From Paenibacillus taihuensis (GTDB taxonomy: Bacteria > Bacillota > Bacilli > Paenibacillales > Paenibacillaceae): DNA of 64,000 bases. The notes beneath the pieces are model-generated. The model worked only from the letters and a program-made list of their open reading frames with translations, was not told where the DNA came from and ran no database searches. Shown here one piece after another: positions 25,783 through 33,576 of the stretch. The stretch lies in the NCBI RefSeq assembly GCF_003386535.1, contig NZ_QTTN01000019.1, positions 58,131 to 122,130 of the forward strand. The letters are read 5' to 3'. Positions within the stretch are counted from its first letter, which is position 1; every line of letters starts with the position of its first letter. Position numbers and translations under genes: made by a program.

Positions 25783-27939
25783 GTGAAGAAGATAATCAAA
25801 CTTATTAAATTACGTATACTAATGATAGGAGGGATTATTACCCTCCTTTTTATTTTTCTTGTCGGACGAATCTATTGGGTGCAGGTCGTTAAGGCGGATT
25901 TCTGGATAGGGAAAGCGAAAGAGGTATGGTCGAAATCGGACACACTGATACCGCAGCGCGGCATGATTACTGACCGTTCTGGCAGCGTACTAGCTATGGA
26001 CGTGACTGCTTATACTGTCGCCGTCAACCCTCAAGTCATACACGACTTAAAAGTGGAGGAAGTTATTGTAAACAAGCTAAGCTCAGTGCTCGGCATCTCA
26101 AAATCGTATGTCCGCAGTGTTGTTGAAGCCAAACAAGCGAACGGTAAGTTTTATCAGCAGCGCGAGCTGCACAACGGCGGCTGGAAGATCGACAAAGCTG
26201 TCGCCGATCGAATCTTCTCATTTCGTGAGGATCTGAGTAAGCAAACGAAGCACAAGGACAGCGGTATCTATTTAATCGACGAGAAAAAACGCTTCTACCC
26301 GAAGAATACTCTTGCTTCCCATGTAATCGGATACGAAGATAAGGAAGGCAACGCCGTAATGGGGTTGGAGGCGTCACTGGACAGCCAATTAAGGGGCACA
26401 GAGGGGCATATCAATTACGAGCGAGATGGCAATGGGGTCATCATCGATAATGGTAACGTAGATTTCAAACCGTCGATCGATGGTAAGAACGTGAAGCTTA
26501 CGCTCGACATGAACATTCAGTATTATATTGAAGATGCGTTAAAAGAAGCGTTCAAAAAGTACCAACCGAAGAGTATTACGGCTATCGCCGCTGATCCGCA
26601 GACGATGGAAATTCTGGGCATGGCGAGTTTACCAAATTTTAACCCTAATACATATTGGACAGCACCTCAGGCAAATTTTTACGACAATGCAATCAAGTCG
26701 CTGTACGAGCCGGGATCCACGTTTAAGATCGTGACGCTCGCGGGTGCGGTGGAGAATAACATTTTCGACCCCAATGCTACCTACAAATCAGGATCGATCA
26801 AGGTACCAGGGGATACGCTTCACGATATCCATCAGAACTGGGGTACGATTACGTATCTAGAAGGCTTGAAACGGTCCAGTAACGTCGCGTTCGTCAAACT
26901 GGGCTACGAGGGTTTGAAGCCGGACAAGTTAATGAGTTACATAAATAATTTTGGCTTTGGTAAGAAGACCGGAATTGAATTACCCGGTGAAGCATCCGGG
27001 CGAGTTAATCCTCATTATCCGGTAGAGTACGCGACAGCCGCGTTCGGTCAAGGCAAGGTACAAGTGACACCTATTCAACAGGTTGCCGCCGTCGCTGCCA
27101 TCGCAAACGGAGGTAAGCTGCTTGTACCTCATTTGGTCAAGGAAATTGAAGATCCTGTGTCGAAGAAAGTGGTCGTAACGAAGCCTCAGCTTGTCCGGCA
27201 AGTCGTTACTAAGAAAACATCCGATCAGGTTGACGAATATTTAGAACAAGTTGTATCCGACCAAGAAATTGGTTCAGGTAAGAACGCATATATTGAGGGC
27301 TATCGCGTCGCTGGGAAGACGGGGACTGCGCAAAAGGTTATACCAGGTACCAATAGATATGCAGATGACAAGTATGTGCTATCATTCATCGGTTTCGCAC
27401 CGGTTGGCAATCCGAAGGTCGTGCTCTACATTGTTATGGACGAACCGAACGACCGGCTACTATCAGGTGGTTCCGCTGTTGCACCGATTTTCAAGCAAAT
27501 TATGTCGCAAAGCCTAAGCCACCTTGGAGTTAAGCCGATATTAACGAACGACGAAAGAGAAGGAGGTTCTTTCAAGGAATTAACCGTCACGGTTCCAGAT
27601 GTGACAAACCAAACGCTTTCGGAGGCGAAGAAGAAATTAGCCTCAAAGAAGCTAATTTATGTTGACGTCGGCGCAGGCAGCAAGGTACTGAGACAGATCC
27701 CGAAAGCTGGCTCCGCCGTCGGACCCAATCAGAAGATTTACTTGCTTACGCAGGAGCAGAGCAAGCTTGAAGTACCGAGTATGAAAGGTTTACCTCTTCG
27801 AGATGCAATGCAGATATGCTCGATCTTACAACTCCGCTGTACTGTGAGTGGCGAAGGTTTCGTCAGATCACAAACGAATGTGAAGTTAAATGGGACCCCA
27901 GTGCTGGAGTTGAATTTGTTGCCGCCGGATAAGGATTAG
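25783..27939 (+). CDS. Class B penicillin-binding protein with PASTA domains (SpoVD/PBP2-like)
   Basis: A 718-residue membrane-anchored transpeptidase starting at GTG 25783. One N-terminal membrane segment (ILMIGGIITLLFIFLVGRIY) is followed by the PBP dimer domain (RGMITDRSGSVLAMD, about residues 58-72). The transpeptidase domain carries SxxK in EPGSTFKIV (about residue 310), SxN in RSSNVAF (about 365) and KTG in GKTGTAQKV (about 508). Two C-terminal PASTA-type domains follow (about 600-655 and 660-715). This order is that of SpoVD, PBP2b and PBP2x, which cross-link septal or spore peptidoglycan. It lies inside the mobile island, so it is an extra copy that could alter beta-lactam response or wall synthesis; neither is shown. 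All three catalytic motifs are intact. Confidence 0.92.
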   Translation: MKKIIKLIKLRILMIGGIITLLFIFLVGRIYWVQVVKADFWIGKAKEVWSKSDTLIPQRGMITDRSGSVLAMDVTAYTVAVNPQVIHDLKVEEVIVNKLSSVLGISKSYVRSVVEAKQANGKFYQQRELHNGGWKIDKAVADRIFSFREDLSKQTKHKDSGIYLIDEKKRFYPKNTLASHVIGYEDKEGNAVMGLEASLDSQLRGTEGHINYERDGNGVIIDNGNVDFKPSIDGKNVKLTLDMNIQYYIEDALKEAFKKYQPKSITAIAADPQTMEILGMASLPNFNPNTYWTAPQANFYDNAIKSLYEPGSTFKIVTLAGAVENNIFDPNATYKSGSIKVPGDTLHDIHQNWGTITYLEGLKRSSNVAFVKLGYEGLKPDKLMSYINNFGFGKKTGIELPGEASGRVNPHYPVEYATAAFGQGKVQVTPIQQVAAVAAIANGGKLLVPHLVKEIEDPVSKKVVVTKPQLVRQVVTKKTSDQVDEYLEQVVSDQEIGSGKNAYIEGYRVAGKTGTAQKVIPGTNRYADDKYVLSFIGFAPVGNPKVVLYIVMDEPNDRLLSGGSAVAPIFKQIMSQSLSHLGVKPILTNDEREGGSFKELTVTVPDVTNQTLSEAKKKLASKKLIYVDVGAGSKVLRQIPKAGSAVGPNQKIYLLTQEQSKLEVPSMKGLPLRDAMQICSILQLRCTVSGEGFVRSQTNVKLNGTPVLELNLLPPDKD

Positions 27940-28068
27940 CTTTTTAAGGGGGAACGTGTCCGCTGAAGGCAGGAATATTATTATGGTCACAACAACTGAA
28001 CTGGGGGCAAGCTGAATTGAAGAGATAAAAGGTAACAATTTCAGGGATTCGTAGCAAGCCGGAGAAAA

Positions 28069-28107
28069 AAACGGATCAGTCCACAGGAGACTGGTCCGTT
28101 TTTTATT
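28069..28107. terminator. Bidirectional terminator after the PBP gene
   Basis: AAACGGATCAGTC (28069-28081) pairs with GACTGGTCCGTTT (28089-28101). TTTTTT follows on the plus strand and a matching T-run on the minus strand. Confidence 0.8.
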
Positions 28108-28385
28108 TATACGTACTGCTTAACCAATTGGATGAGCTTTTGTTGTTTACCCTTGGGCTTGATTGTTTCTTTTGACCACGTCTTATTTTGCTTTTAACTA
28201 AAAGAAACACAATGGGTCGATTGTGAAGTTTACTTTGAATATAAGTCGGCGAAATATGCCGATGACTACGGTTGATGCTAGGTCCTAATCTAGATCACTA
28301 TCTAGAAAAGCATCTTATGCAGTTACATTCGCTGGATCCCATTTCCTAGCATAAGGGTCTTGTACATCAGAAAAATATTGTATTA

Positions 28386-28462
28386 TTACACAGGAAATGA
28401 TGTGTAAGGAATAAAAAAGCCAAAAAAACAAGAGAGAATGGTCTATCTAGTCTTATTACACA
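28386..28462 (+). repeat. TTACACA/TGTGTAA motif cluster, right island end
   Basis: Copies lie at 28386-28392 (TTACACA), 28401-28407 (TGTGTAA) and 28456-28462 (TTACACA). They are the same heptamer as at the left end, in both orientations. Confidence 0.5.
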
Positions 28463-28467
28463 CTTTT

Positions 28468-28492
28468 CGACAAGACAGAACTTCCAATCTGA
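28468..28492 (+). repeat. Right attachment-site repeat of the island (attR)
   Basis: This 25-base partner of 8180-8203 starts CGACAAGAC and ends CCAATCTGA. Here the left part belongs to the island and the right part to the DUF985 gene. Confidence 0.75.
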
Positions 28493-28678
28493 TACTTCAT
28501 CGGGGTGGAGTACAAAATAAATCGACGTCGCTGCGGCACGATTACCGGAATAACGATCGCCGAGAACGGCTTGCGGAATTTCAAACGATGCTTTCCAGAG
28601 CTCTCTGTACCAGCCGCCTTCAGGATGCGGCTCCAGATCCAGCTGCTGAACGAGCGGTGATAGCTGTTTTGTAATCAT
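28484..28678 (-). pseudogene. DUF985 (cupin_5) gene, N-terminal half, cut by the island
   Basis: ATG 28678 (minus strand) has GGAG about 12 bases upstream. It gives 65 residues: MITKQLSPLVQQ, the family hallmark LEPHPEGGWYRE, SIYFVLHPDEVSDW, ending at the Trp codon 28484-28486. Beyond that point the frame runs into island DNA and stops at 28367, adding about 39 unrelated residues. The missing C-terminal half, starting with the same Trp followed by HVVLSDELWFW, is at 7925-8197. Any product would lack most of the cupin barrel. The gene was probably co-directional with the superoxide dismutase gene upstream. Confidence 0.93.
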
Positions 28679-28835
28679 CAGTATGCGGTTCTCCTTTTCG
28701 TGCAAGTATGCGGACTTGCTTGGTTCTCTATATCTTTCGGGGCTCCATGGTTCAATGTATATTAGTCGCGCAAAGTTGTAAACGGCCATCGACCGCAAAA
28801 TACGCGCAATCGATGACCGTTCCGTGAACAGTTCG

Positions 28836-29396
28836 TTATTGAATGACGCCGCAAGCGATGCGGTCGCCGGAATTGCCGGATGGATCCGTTTTATAATCGT
28901 CCTCTTGAGCATGAATGACAAGCGCTGAACCGCCGGCTTTCTTAAGCGAATTCGGCTTATTCGGCTCGAGCGTAACGATCTTCGTCTCGATATCGACTTT
29001 AACCGTGCCGTCAGCAGCTACTTGAATATTCGGCAAGTCGCCAACATGGAAGCCTTGCGGGTTATTGAAACCGTGCTGCTTCTTGTTCGGATTGAGGTGA
29101 GCGCCTGCAGATTCGAATTTCTGCCCTTCGCATTTGCCAGTCTCGTGGAAGTGAATGCCGTGCATGCCTGGCGGCAAGTTCTTTGCTTCGACATGAAGCC
29201 GTACCGCATCGTGATTCTGCGTCAATGTCGCTGTACCAATCTCGGTGCCTTGCGCATTAACGATCTTCACGTTAACCGTCTCGCCGCCTCCATGATCTGC
29301 CGCAGCGGGGTGGGTCTTCGCTGATGCGCCTACCGATAGACTGAGCAGCATGACGCACAGTGCGGTCTTGTTAAGTATGGAACCTGTCATTTTCAT
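28836..29396 (-). CDS. sodC: Secreted Cu/Zn superoxide dismutase
   Basis: A 186-residue exported enzyme. The signal peptide (LNKTALCVMLLSLSVGASA) is cut near residue 27; there is no lipobox. The Cu/Zn SOD motifs are complete: MHGIHFHETGKC (two Cu ligands and the first disulfide Cys, about residues 78-89), GAHLNPNKKQHGF (bridging and zinc ligands, about 97-110), GDLPNI (zinc Asp), ALVIHAQEDDY (Cu ligand, about 158-168) and GDRIACGVI (second disulfide Cys). It dismutates superoxide to oxygen and peroxide outside the membrane. The length is normal for bacterial and Bacillus-type SodC-like proteins. It stands alone upstream of the broken DUF985 gene. Confidence 0.93.
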   Translation of the reverse strand: MKMTGSILNKTALCVMLLSLSVGASAKTHPAAADHGGGETVNVKIVNAQGTEIGTATLTQNHDAVRLHVEAKNLPPGMHGIHFHETGKCEGQKFESAGAHLNPNKKQHGFNNPQGFHVGDLPNIQVAADGTVKVDIETKIVTLEPNKPNSLKKAGGSALVIHAQEDDYKTDPSGNSGDRIACGVIQ

Positions 29397-29597
29397 GGGT
29401 CGTTGTTCATCCTCCTGCTATATACGTAGTCAGTCGTTCCCTTGCTTATCATTTCCGCAATCCGGCTCATGCAAACATGGACAATTTGGTTCGCGAACAA
29501 ACCGGATTTGTCGCCTTTTTGGATTGGTAGCCGCTCTGATTTGTGATAGGTTTAGGGAGAGTCTGACAAACAAATCCATATTGGAGGTTCTAGGGCA

Positions 29598-30587
29598 ATG
29601 AGCAAAGTTCGCATTGGCATGATTGGGACGGGCGGTATCGCTAACTGGCATGCAAGACAACTGCTGGAGCTGCCGGAGGCAGCCATCACAGCAATCGCAG
29701 ATCCGAGCGCAGATAACCGGGCGAAGTTCGTAACCGAGCATAAGCTCGAGTCGGTAAGCGCTTACTCGGATTATAAAGAAATGCTGGCACAGGCCGAGCT
29801 GGACGCTGTTATTATCTGTTCACCGCATACGCTTCATTACGAGCAGGCGAGTGACGTACTGAACCGTGGGCTGCATGTCATGATCGAGAAACCGATGGTC
29901 TGTTCGTCCGAAGAGGCACGGCAATTAATTGATCTTTCGAATCAAGTAGGCAAATTGATGCAGGTATCGTATCAGCGTCATTTTCAACCCGAATTTCTAT
30001 ACATTAAAGAAGCGATCGAGAACGGTGAAATCGGCAAGCTGACATCCATTACAGCTTCGCTTTACCAAGAATGGAGACAAGGGACGCCGGGCTCGTGGCG
30101 GGCGAATCCTGCTCTGTCCGGCGGCGGCTTCCTGATGGATTCCGGCAGCCATATTATCGATGTGCTTCTGTGGACGACAGGTCTCACACCGGTAGAAGTG
30201 AAGCCGCAGCTCCATATGCACGGCACGCCGGTTGAGATTGATACCTTCACGTCCATTCGTTTCGCGGAAGGACAAGTGGCAGGGCTTAATCTGGTCGGCT
30301 TCTCGCCTTGCTGGCACGAGACGTTCGTATTCTGCGGCGAGAACGGCGGTATTTTCTACGATAATGGTCGCATTACACTCCGTCGCTTACGCGAAGAGCC
30401 AATCGTACCCGAGCTGCCGAAAGCTTCAACGAATCAGGATAAGAGCTTCGTGGATGCCATTCTGGGAAGGCATGAAGTGCTCGTACCAGGCGAGTTTGCA
30501 TTGAAGGTTGTGAAGCTGTCCGAAATGATCTACGAAGCAGCCGGCTATTCGCCGCTTACCGCTGCTAACAATGGGGAGGGCGAGTAA
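29598..30587 (+). CDS. Gfo/Idh/MocA-family oxidoreductase
   Basis: A 329-residue NAD(P)-dependent enzyme. The N-terminal Rossmann fold shows GMIGTGGIANWHA (glycine-rich loop, about residues 6-18) and the family's AIADPSADN and EKPMVCSSEEAR (about residues 95-106, with the conserved EKP). The C-terminal domain has GGGFLMDSGSHIIDVLLW (about 175-192), supplying the catalytic-type His/Asp pair. Members oxidise or reduce sugars, inositols or related ring compounds. It is followed after three bases by a TIM-barrel isomerase gene, so the two form an operon for a sugar or sugar-derivative step. The exact substrate is unknown. Confidence 0.92.
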   Translation: MSKVRIGMIGTGGIANWHARQLLELPEAAITAIADPSADNRAKFVTEHKLESVSAYSDYKEMLAQAELDAVIICSPHTLHYEQASDVLNRGLHVMIEKPMVCSSEEARQLIDLSNQVGKLMQVSYQRHFQPEFLYIKEAIENGEIGKLTSITASLYQEWRQGTPGSWRANPALSGGGFLMDSGSHIIDVLLWTTGLTPVEVKPQLHMHGTPVEIDTFTSIRFAEGQVAGLNLVGFSPCWHETFVFCGENGGIFYDNGRITLRRLREEPIVPELPKASTNQDKSFVDAILGRHEVLVPGEFALKVVKLSEMIYEAAGYSPLTAANNGEGE

Positions 30588-30590
30588 CGG

Positions 30591-31460
30591 ATGAACACGC
30601 GGATCGGAATGCGCATTCCGCCGAGAATAGGCTCGGGGGGAATTCAGAAGACAGCGGCTTGGGCAGCGGAAGCTGGACTTGACGTGCTCGACGTATCGGA
30701 ACTGACTGCTGAAGTGAAGGAAGCTTGTTCGGCAGCGGGCATTGGCATTGGCTCCGTCGATGCTCGTTATACAGCTCAGCTGCTCAGCCAAGATGAAGCG
30801 AAGCGTGAGCAGGCGCTTGAATTGACGAAGAAACAAATTAGCGGCATCGCCGAGCTTGGCGGCAAAGTGCTGTTTATGTGTTTAGTGCCCGAGGATCATA
30901 CATTGCCTCGCAATGAAGGGTTCGCGATCTGGAAAGATTCGTTCCCGGAGGTTGTGAAGCATGCGGAGCAGAATGGAGTCTATATCGCAATCGAAGGCTG
31001 GCCGGGACCGGCACCGCATTACCCGACGCTCGGTTGTACGCCGGAGATGTGGAGAGCGATGTTCGAAGCGATTCCATCGAAATACTTTGGACTCAACTAC
31101 GATCCGTCGCACCTTGTCCGTCTTGGCATTGACTATCTGCGTGCGCTGACCGAGTTCGGCGAGCGCATCAATCACGCACATGGCAAGGACACGGAGATTT
31201 TGAGCGATGAGCTGTATGAGTGCGGCGTGCTGCCAGCGACTTTCGGGGCTAAATACGGCTTCTCGGAAGGCTCGTGGCGCTACACGATTCCGGGACATGG
31301 CGCTGTCGAGTGGAGCAAGGTGGCCGTGAGGCTTGACCGTCTCGGCTACCAAGGCGCCGTCAGCATCGAGCTTGAGGATCACCGCTATTGGGGCACGATT
31401 GAAGCGGAGCAGCATGGCATCTTGAAAGCCGCTCATCACCTAAAGCAATTTTTCAAGTAA
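30591..31460 (+). CDS. Sugar phosphate isomerase/epimerase-like TIM-barrel protein
   Basis: A 289-residue protein of the xylose-isomerase-like TIM-barrel superfamily. Typical elements are IAIEGWPGP (metal-binding Glu after the central strand, about residues 132-140), FGLNYDPSHLVRLG (Asp/His, about 164-177), INHAHGKD (about 194-201) and VSIELEDHRYWG near the end (Glu and Asp). These form the divalent-metal site used for aldose-ketose or epimerase chemistry. It pairs with the oxidoreductase gene three bases upstream and ends at a hairpin terminator. The substrate is not deducible. Confidence 0.88.
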   Translation: MNTRIGMRIPPRIGSGGIQKTAAWAAEAGLDVLDVSELTAEVKEACSAAGIGIGSVDARYTAQLLSQDEAKREQALELTKKQISGIAELGGKVLFMCLVPEDHTLPRNEGFAIWKDSFPEVVKHAEQNGVYIAIEGWPGPAPHYPTLGCTPEMWRAMFEAIPSKYFGLNYDPSHLVRLGIDYLRALTEFGERINHAHGKDTEILSDELYECGVLPATFGAKYGFSEGSWRYTIPGHGAVEWSKVAVRLDRLGYQGAVSIELEDHRYWGTIEAEQHGILKAAHHLKQFFK

Positions 31461-31480
31461 TCATAATGCGATAGTACGAT

Positions 31481-31522
31481 GGGATCGGAAGCGCCAGCAG
31501 CGCTTTCCGGTCCCTATTTTCT
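31481..31522 (+). terminator. Terminator of the oxidoreductase/isomerase operon
   Basis: GGGATCGGAAGCGC (31481-31494) pairs with GCGCTTTCCGGTCCC (31499-31514) with one bulge, and TATTTTCTTTC follows, 20 bases after the isomerase stop. Confidence 0.8.
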
Positions 31523-31562
31523 TTCTGCGTGAAAATCAAGTACACTATCGTCAGGAGGAGTG

Positions 31563-31985
31563 ATGAGAAGAGTGGAGCAACCGATGTTTACTATAGACGA
31601 AGCAAATGCCATGCTGCCGCTGCTGCAAGAGGAATTGTTCAAGTTGCAGCTGCTCGCGCAGCAGTTTGAAGAGAAATATGAAGAATTGCAGATCGCGAAA
31701 GCGAATCGTGAGTTTGCAGAACCGCACAGAGGTACGGAATCCGACCCTTTCTTCGAACTGGAGAGCCAGCTGGAATTTATGCGGATGGAGATCGATCTTG
31801 GCATTGGGAACTTCGAACGCAGGGGTGTTATGCTCAAAATGATTAATCCCGGACTGATTGATTTCCCTTCTCTATTGAATGGTGAGAAAATTCTAATTTG
31901 TTGGAAGCAAGGAGAAACTCGAATCTCGCACTATCATGGCTACAATGACGGTTTTATTGGACGGAAGCCGCATCCAGGGTGCTAA
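31563..31985 (+). CDS. DUF2203 family protein
   Basis: A 140-residue soluble protein starting at ATG 31563, with AGGAGG at 31552-31557 (a GTG at 31560 is too close to it). The opening FTIDEANAMLPLLQEEL is the DUF2203 hallmark, followed by a long amphipathic helix pair. The C-terminal half has GVMLKMINPGLIDFPSLLNGEKILICWKQGE and ends YHGYNDGFIGRKP, also typical. The function of the family is unknown. It is a single-gene unit ended by a clear terminator. Confidence 0.85.
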   Translation: MRRVEQPMFTIDEANAMLPLLQEELFKLQLLAQQFEEKYEELQIAKANREFAEPHRGTESDPFFELESQLEFMRMEIDLGIGNFERRGVMLKMINPGLIDFPSLLNGEKILICWKQGETRISHYHGYNDGFIGRKPHPGC

Positions 31986-32000
31986 TATCCGCTGATTTCG

Positions 32001-32028
32001 GAAGCCTGAATACTCAGGCTTCTTTTTT
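32001..32028 (+). terminator. Terminator of the DUF2203 gene
   Basis: GAAGCCTGA (32001-32009) / TCAGGCTTC (32014-32022) with an ATAC loop and TTTTTT. Confidence 0.92.
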
Positions 32029-32166
32029 GTTCGCCAAAAGAGGTGGTTAGATCGACAAAAGTACAATTTTTTTTTGCAGAAGGTTTGACACGCTTTTCAT
32101 ATGATAGCCTTTACAATCTAACCTATATCGGAAAGGCCCTAATAAATACAAGAAAGAGGTGTGTTT

Positions 32167-33360
32167 ATGTCTAGGAGCATCCAATGGAATGTAGTGGCTT
32201 ACATGATTATCGCGGCGCTGCTCGCGTCGTTCGTCGTTTCGTTTAACCATTCGTTTAACCCGTGGAGTAGCCGTTCAGCCGATATGATTTTACCGTCAAA
32301 GTATAGTTCGAGTAAGCAGGTGCTGTTCAATCGAGCTAGTGCCTCTACCGTTATTTATCCCAAGTCCGCATTCCAGCCGGCCACAGTCGTGAATAAGGCG
32401 ATGCCGATTACGGCAGCCGCAGTCCCAGTATCCGCTTCTGCCACCGTCACTGAGAAGAAGAAGCCCGTAACTATAGCAAGTGTAAAACCCCTCTATACAT
32501 ATAAAGTAACCGCGTTCTACCTCAATGTCCGGGAAGAACCGAATGCGGAGTCCAAAATCTTATACGAAGTCAAACAAGGGACACAGCTGCAAGTGCTGTC
32601 CAAGGATGATACCGGATGGCTCGTGCTGAAAGGCGGCGGTTATGTACATGGCGGTTACGCGACCGTAATCGGTGTGCAGCAAGCAGCGTCGCAGACAGCC
32701 GTATCTGCCGTATCATCGGCGGTTGCCGGGGTCAAAGCGATGCAGAGCAATTCGCTTCAAATCGATGTAAGACCAAGAATACATACGGCTCCGGTGAAGA
32801 AGAAAGAAGTGAAGATTCAATCAGCTTTAGCAGCAGATGCGGTTGCGGCGTCAAGTACGGCATCCAGTGCGAGTGCAAGTGCAAGCTCGGGTTTAAGTAA
32901 CGATGACGATAATGGCAATCCGGTCAAACCAAGTTCGTCAATTAATCGAGACTCTGGATTATCCTCGGCGCAAATTGCCCAGCTGCTCAAAGGAACGAAG
33001 CTGGCAGGCCAAGGGCTGGAGAAAGCGATTTTGGATATAGAAGAGAAGTATGGCATTAATGCCTTCTTCACCATAGCGGTTATGAAGCTGGAGAGCGGCA
33101 ACGGAAAGAGCAAGCTTGCGAGGACGAAGAACAATTTGTTCGGCCTGAATGCGACTTCGGGCAGTCCGTATCGGAGGGCGTTCACCTTCGCAACCAAAGG
33201 GGATTGCGTTCAGAAATTTGGACAATTACTGTCGGACAATTATGTGGAGCGAGGGTATACGACGGTGGAGAAAGTAGCGAGGAAGTATTGTCCCGTCAAT
33301 TCGAAATGGGCATCCCATGTCCGAACGATCATGAGAAGTGATTTCGGTAAACTGGTGTAA
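32167..33360 (+). CDS. Secreted SH3b-glucosaminidase cell-wall hydrolase
   Basis: A 397-residue exported protein starting at ATG 32167, with GAAAGAGGTG upstream. One N-terminal hydrophobic segment (VAYMIIAALLASFVVSF) acts as signal or anchor. A bacterial SH3 domain (about residues 113-172; YLNVREEPNAES to GGYVHGGYATV) binds wall peptides. After a Ser/Ala-rich linker comes a C-terminal mannosyl-glycoprotein endo-beta-N-acetylglucosaminidase/FlgJ-type domain (about 275-395). It has FFTIAVMKLESGNGKSKLA, carrying the likely catalytic Glu, and NNLFGLNATSG. It should cut between N-acetylglucosamine and N-acetylmuramic acid in peptidoglycan. The domain order is normal for Bacillota autolysins. Confidence 0.87.
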   Translation: MSRSIQWNVVAYMIIAALLASFVVSFNHSFNPWSSRSADMILPSKYSSSKQVLFNRASASTVIYPKSAFQPATVVNKAMPITAAAVPVSASATVTEKKKPVTIASVKPLYTYKVTAFYLNVREEPNAESKILYEVKQGTQLQVLSKDDTGWLVLKGGGYVHGGYATVIGVQQAASQTAVSAVSSAVAGVKAMQSNSLQIDVRPRIHTAPVKKKEVKIQSALAADAVAASSTASSASASASSGLSNDDDNGNPVKPSSSINRDSGLSSAQIAQLLKGTKLAGQGLEKAILDIEEKYGINAFFTIAVMKLESGNGKSKLARTKNNLFGLNATSGSPYRRAFTFATKGDCVQKFGQLLSDNYVERGYTTVEKVARKYCPVNSKWASHVRTIMRSDFGKLV

Positions 33361-33437
33361 AATAGGACTTATATGGCGGTTGACATTCATAAGCTTCTAC
33401 TGTAACATTCCAAGAAGTGATCGCAAAACCGCATATG

Positions 33438-33553
33438 ATTCGTATAGCCTCACAGATGGGTGAGGGTTTCTACGGGAAGCCATACTTCCTAACTACGAAT
33501 ACGGAATTATCTCGAACAGATAATTTTGTATTTGCGGTTAGGAATTTTTTTTT
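33438..33553 (+). promoter_or_regulatory. Purine-type riboswitch with overlapping terminator (predicted ON switch)
   Basis: Aptamer: P1 ATTCGTA (33438-33444) / TACGAAT (33494-33500); P2 CCTCAC / GTGAGG (33448-33453 / 33460-33465); J2/3 GTTTCTAC (33466-33473), the exact purine-riboswitch core; P3 GGGAAG / CTTCCT (33474-33479 / 33485-33490). L2 (AGATGG) and L3 (CCATA) retain the GG/CC for the loop kiss but are one or two bases shorter than usual. J3/1 is AAC: its C is the base that selects guanine or hypoxanthine rather than adenine. Platform: bases 33486-33512 can pair with 33518-33544, followed by nine T. This terminator uses the 3' strands of P1 and P3, so aptamer and terminator exclude each other and ligand should allow transcription of the exporter gene at 33577. 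Confidence 0.82.
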
Positions 33554-33576
33554 GCTCGAAGGAGGGCATCATAGAG

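Larger units (their letters stand above)
8198..28483 (+). mobile_element. ~20.3 kb genomic island, three-recombinase (Tn554-like) type
   Basis: The island is bounded by the two halves of a DUF985 gene (7925-8197 and 28484-28678, minus strand) and by an imperfect direct repeat. Its left end holds a four-gene recombinase operon (8526-13069). The remainder is cargo: two RHS-repeat proteins, a candidate immunity gene, a peptidoglycan-binding protein, a secreted protein of unknown function and a PASTA penicillin-binding protein, separated by transposon and intron relics. Base composition is visibly AT-richer than the flanks over the recombinase genes and much of the cargo. Both ends carry several TGTGTAA motifs. 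Tn554-family elements also insert site-specifically, lack long terminal inverted repeats and use several tyrosine recombinases, so this is the nearest known type. The exact ends are uncertain by about 25 bases. Confidence 0.88.
27940..28483. other. Non-coding right arm of the island
   Basis: About 540 bases between the PBP gene and the DUF985 half. It contains a bidirectional terminator (28069-28107), a ~30-codon minus-strand scrap (KTWSKETIKPKGKQQKLI, stop at 28107-28109) of unrecognised origin, and three TTACACA/TGTGTAA motifs (28386-28462). No intact gene is visible. Confidence 0.5.

Noticed and set aside
28107..28197. Minus-strand ~30-codon frame with KTWSKETIKPKGKQQ
   Set aside because: Protein-like and followed by a terminator, but too short and unmatched to name; noted only within the non-coding right arm.
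8198..28483. Prophage or integrative conjugative element
   Set aside because: No capsid, tail, lysis, relaxase or conjugation genes are present; the three-recombinase operon and the split target gene fit a Tn554-like island better.
32084..32115. TTGACA with TATGAT as a promoter before the glucosaminidase gene
   Set aside because: The spacing is only nine bases; no -10 at 16-18 bases from TTGACA is convincing.
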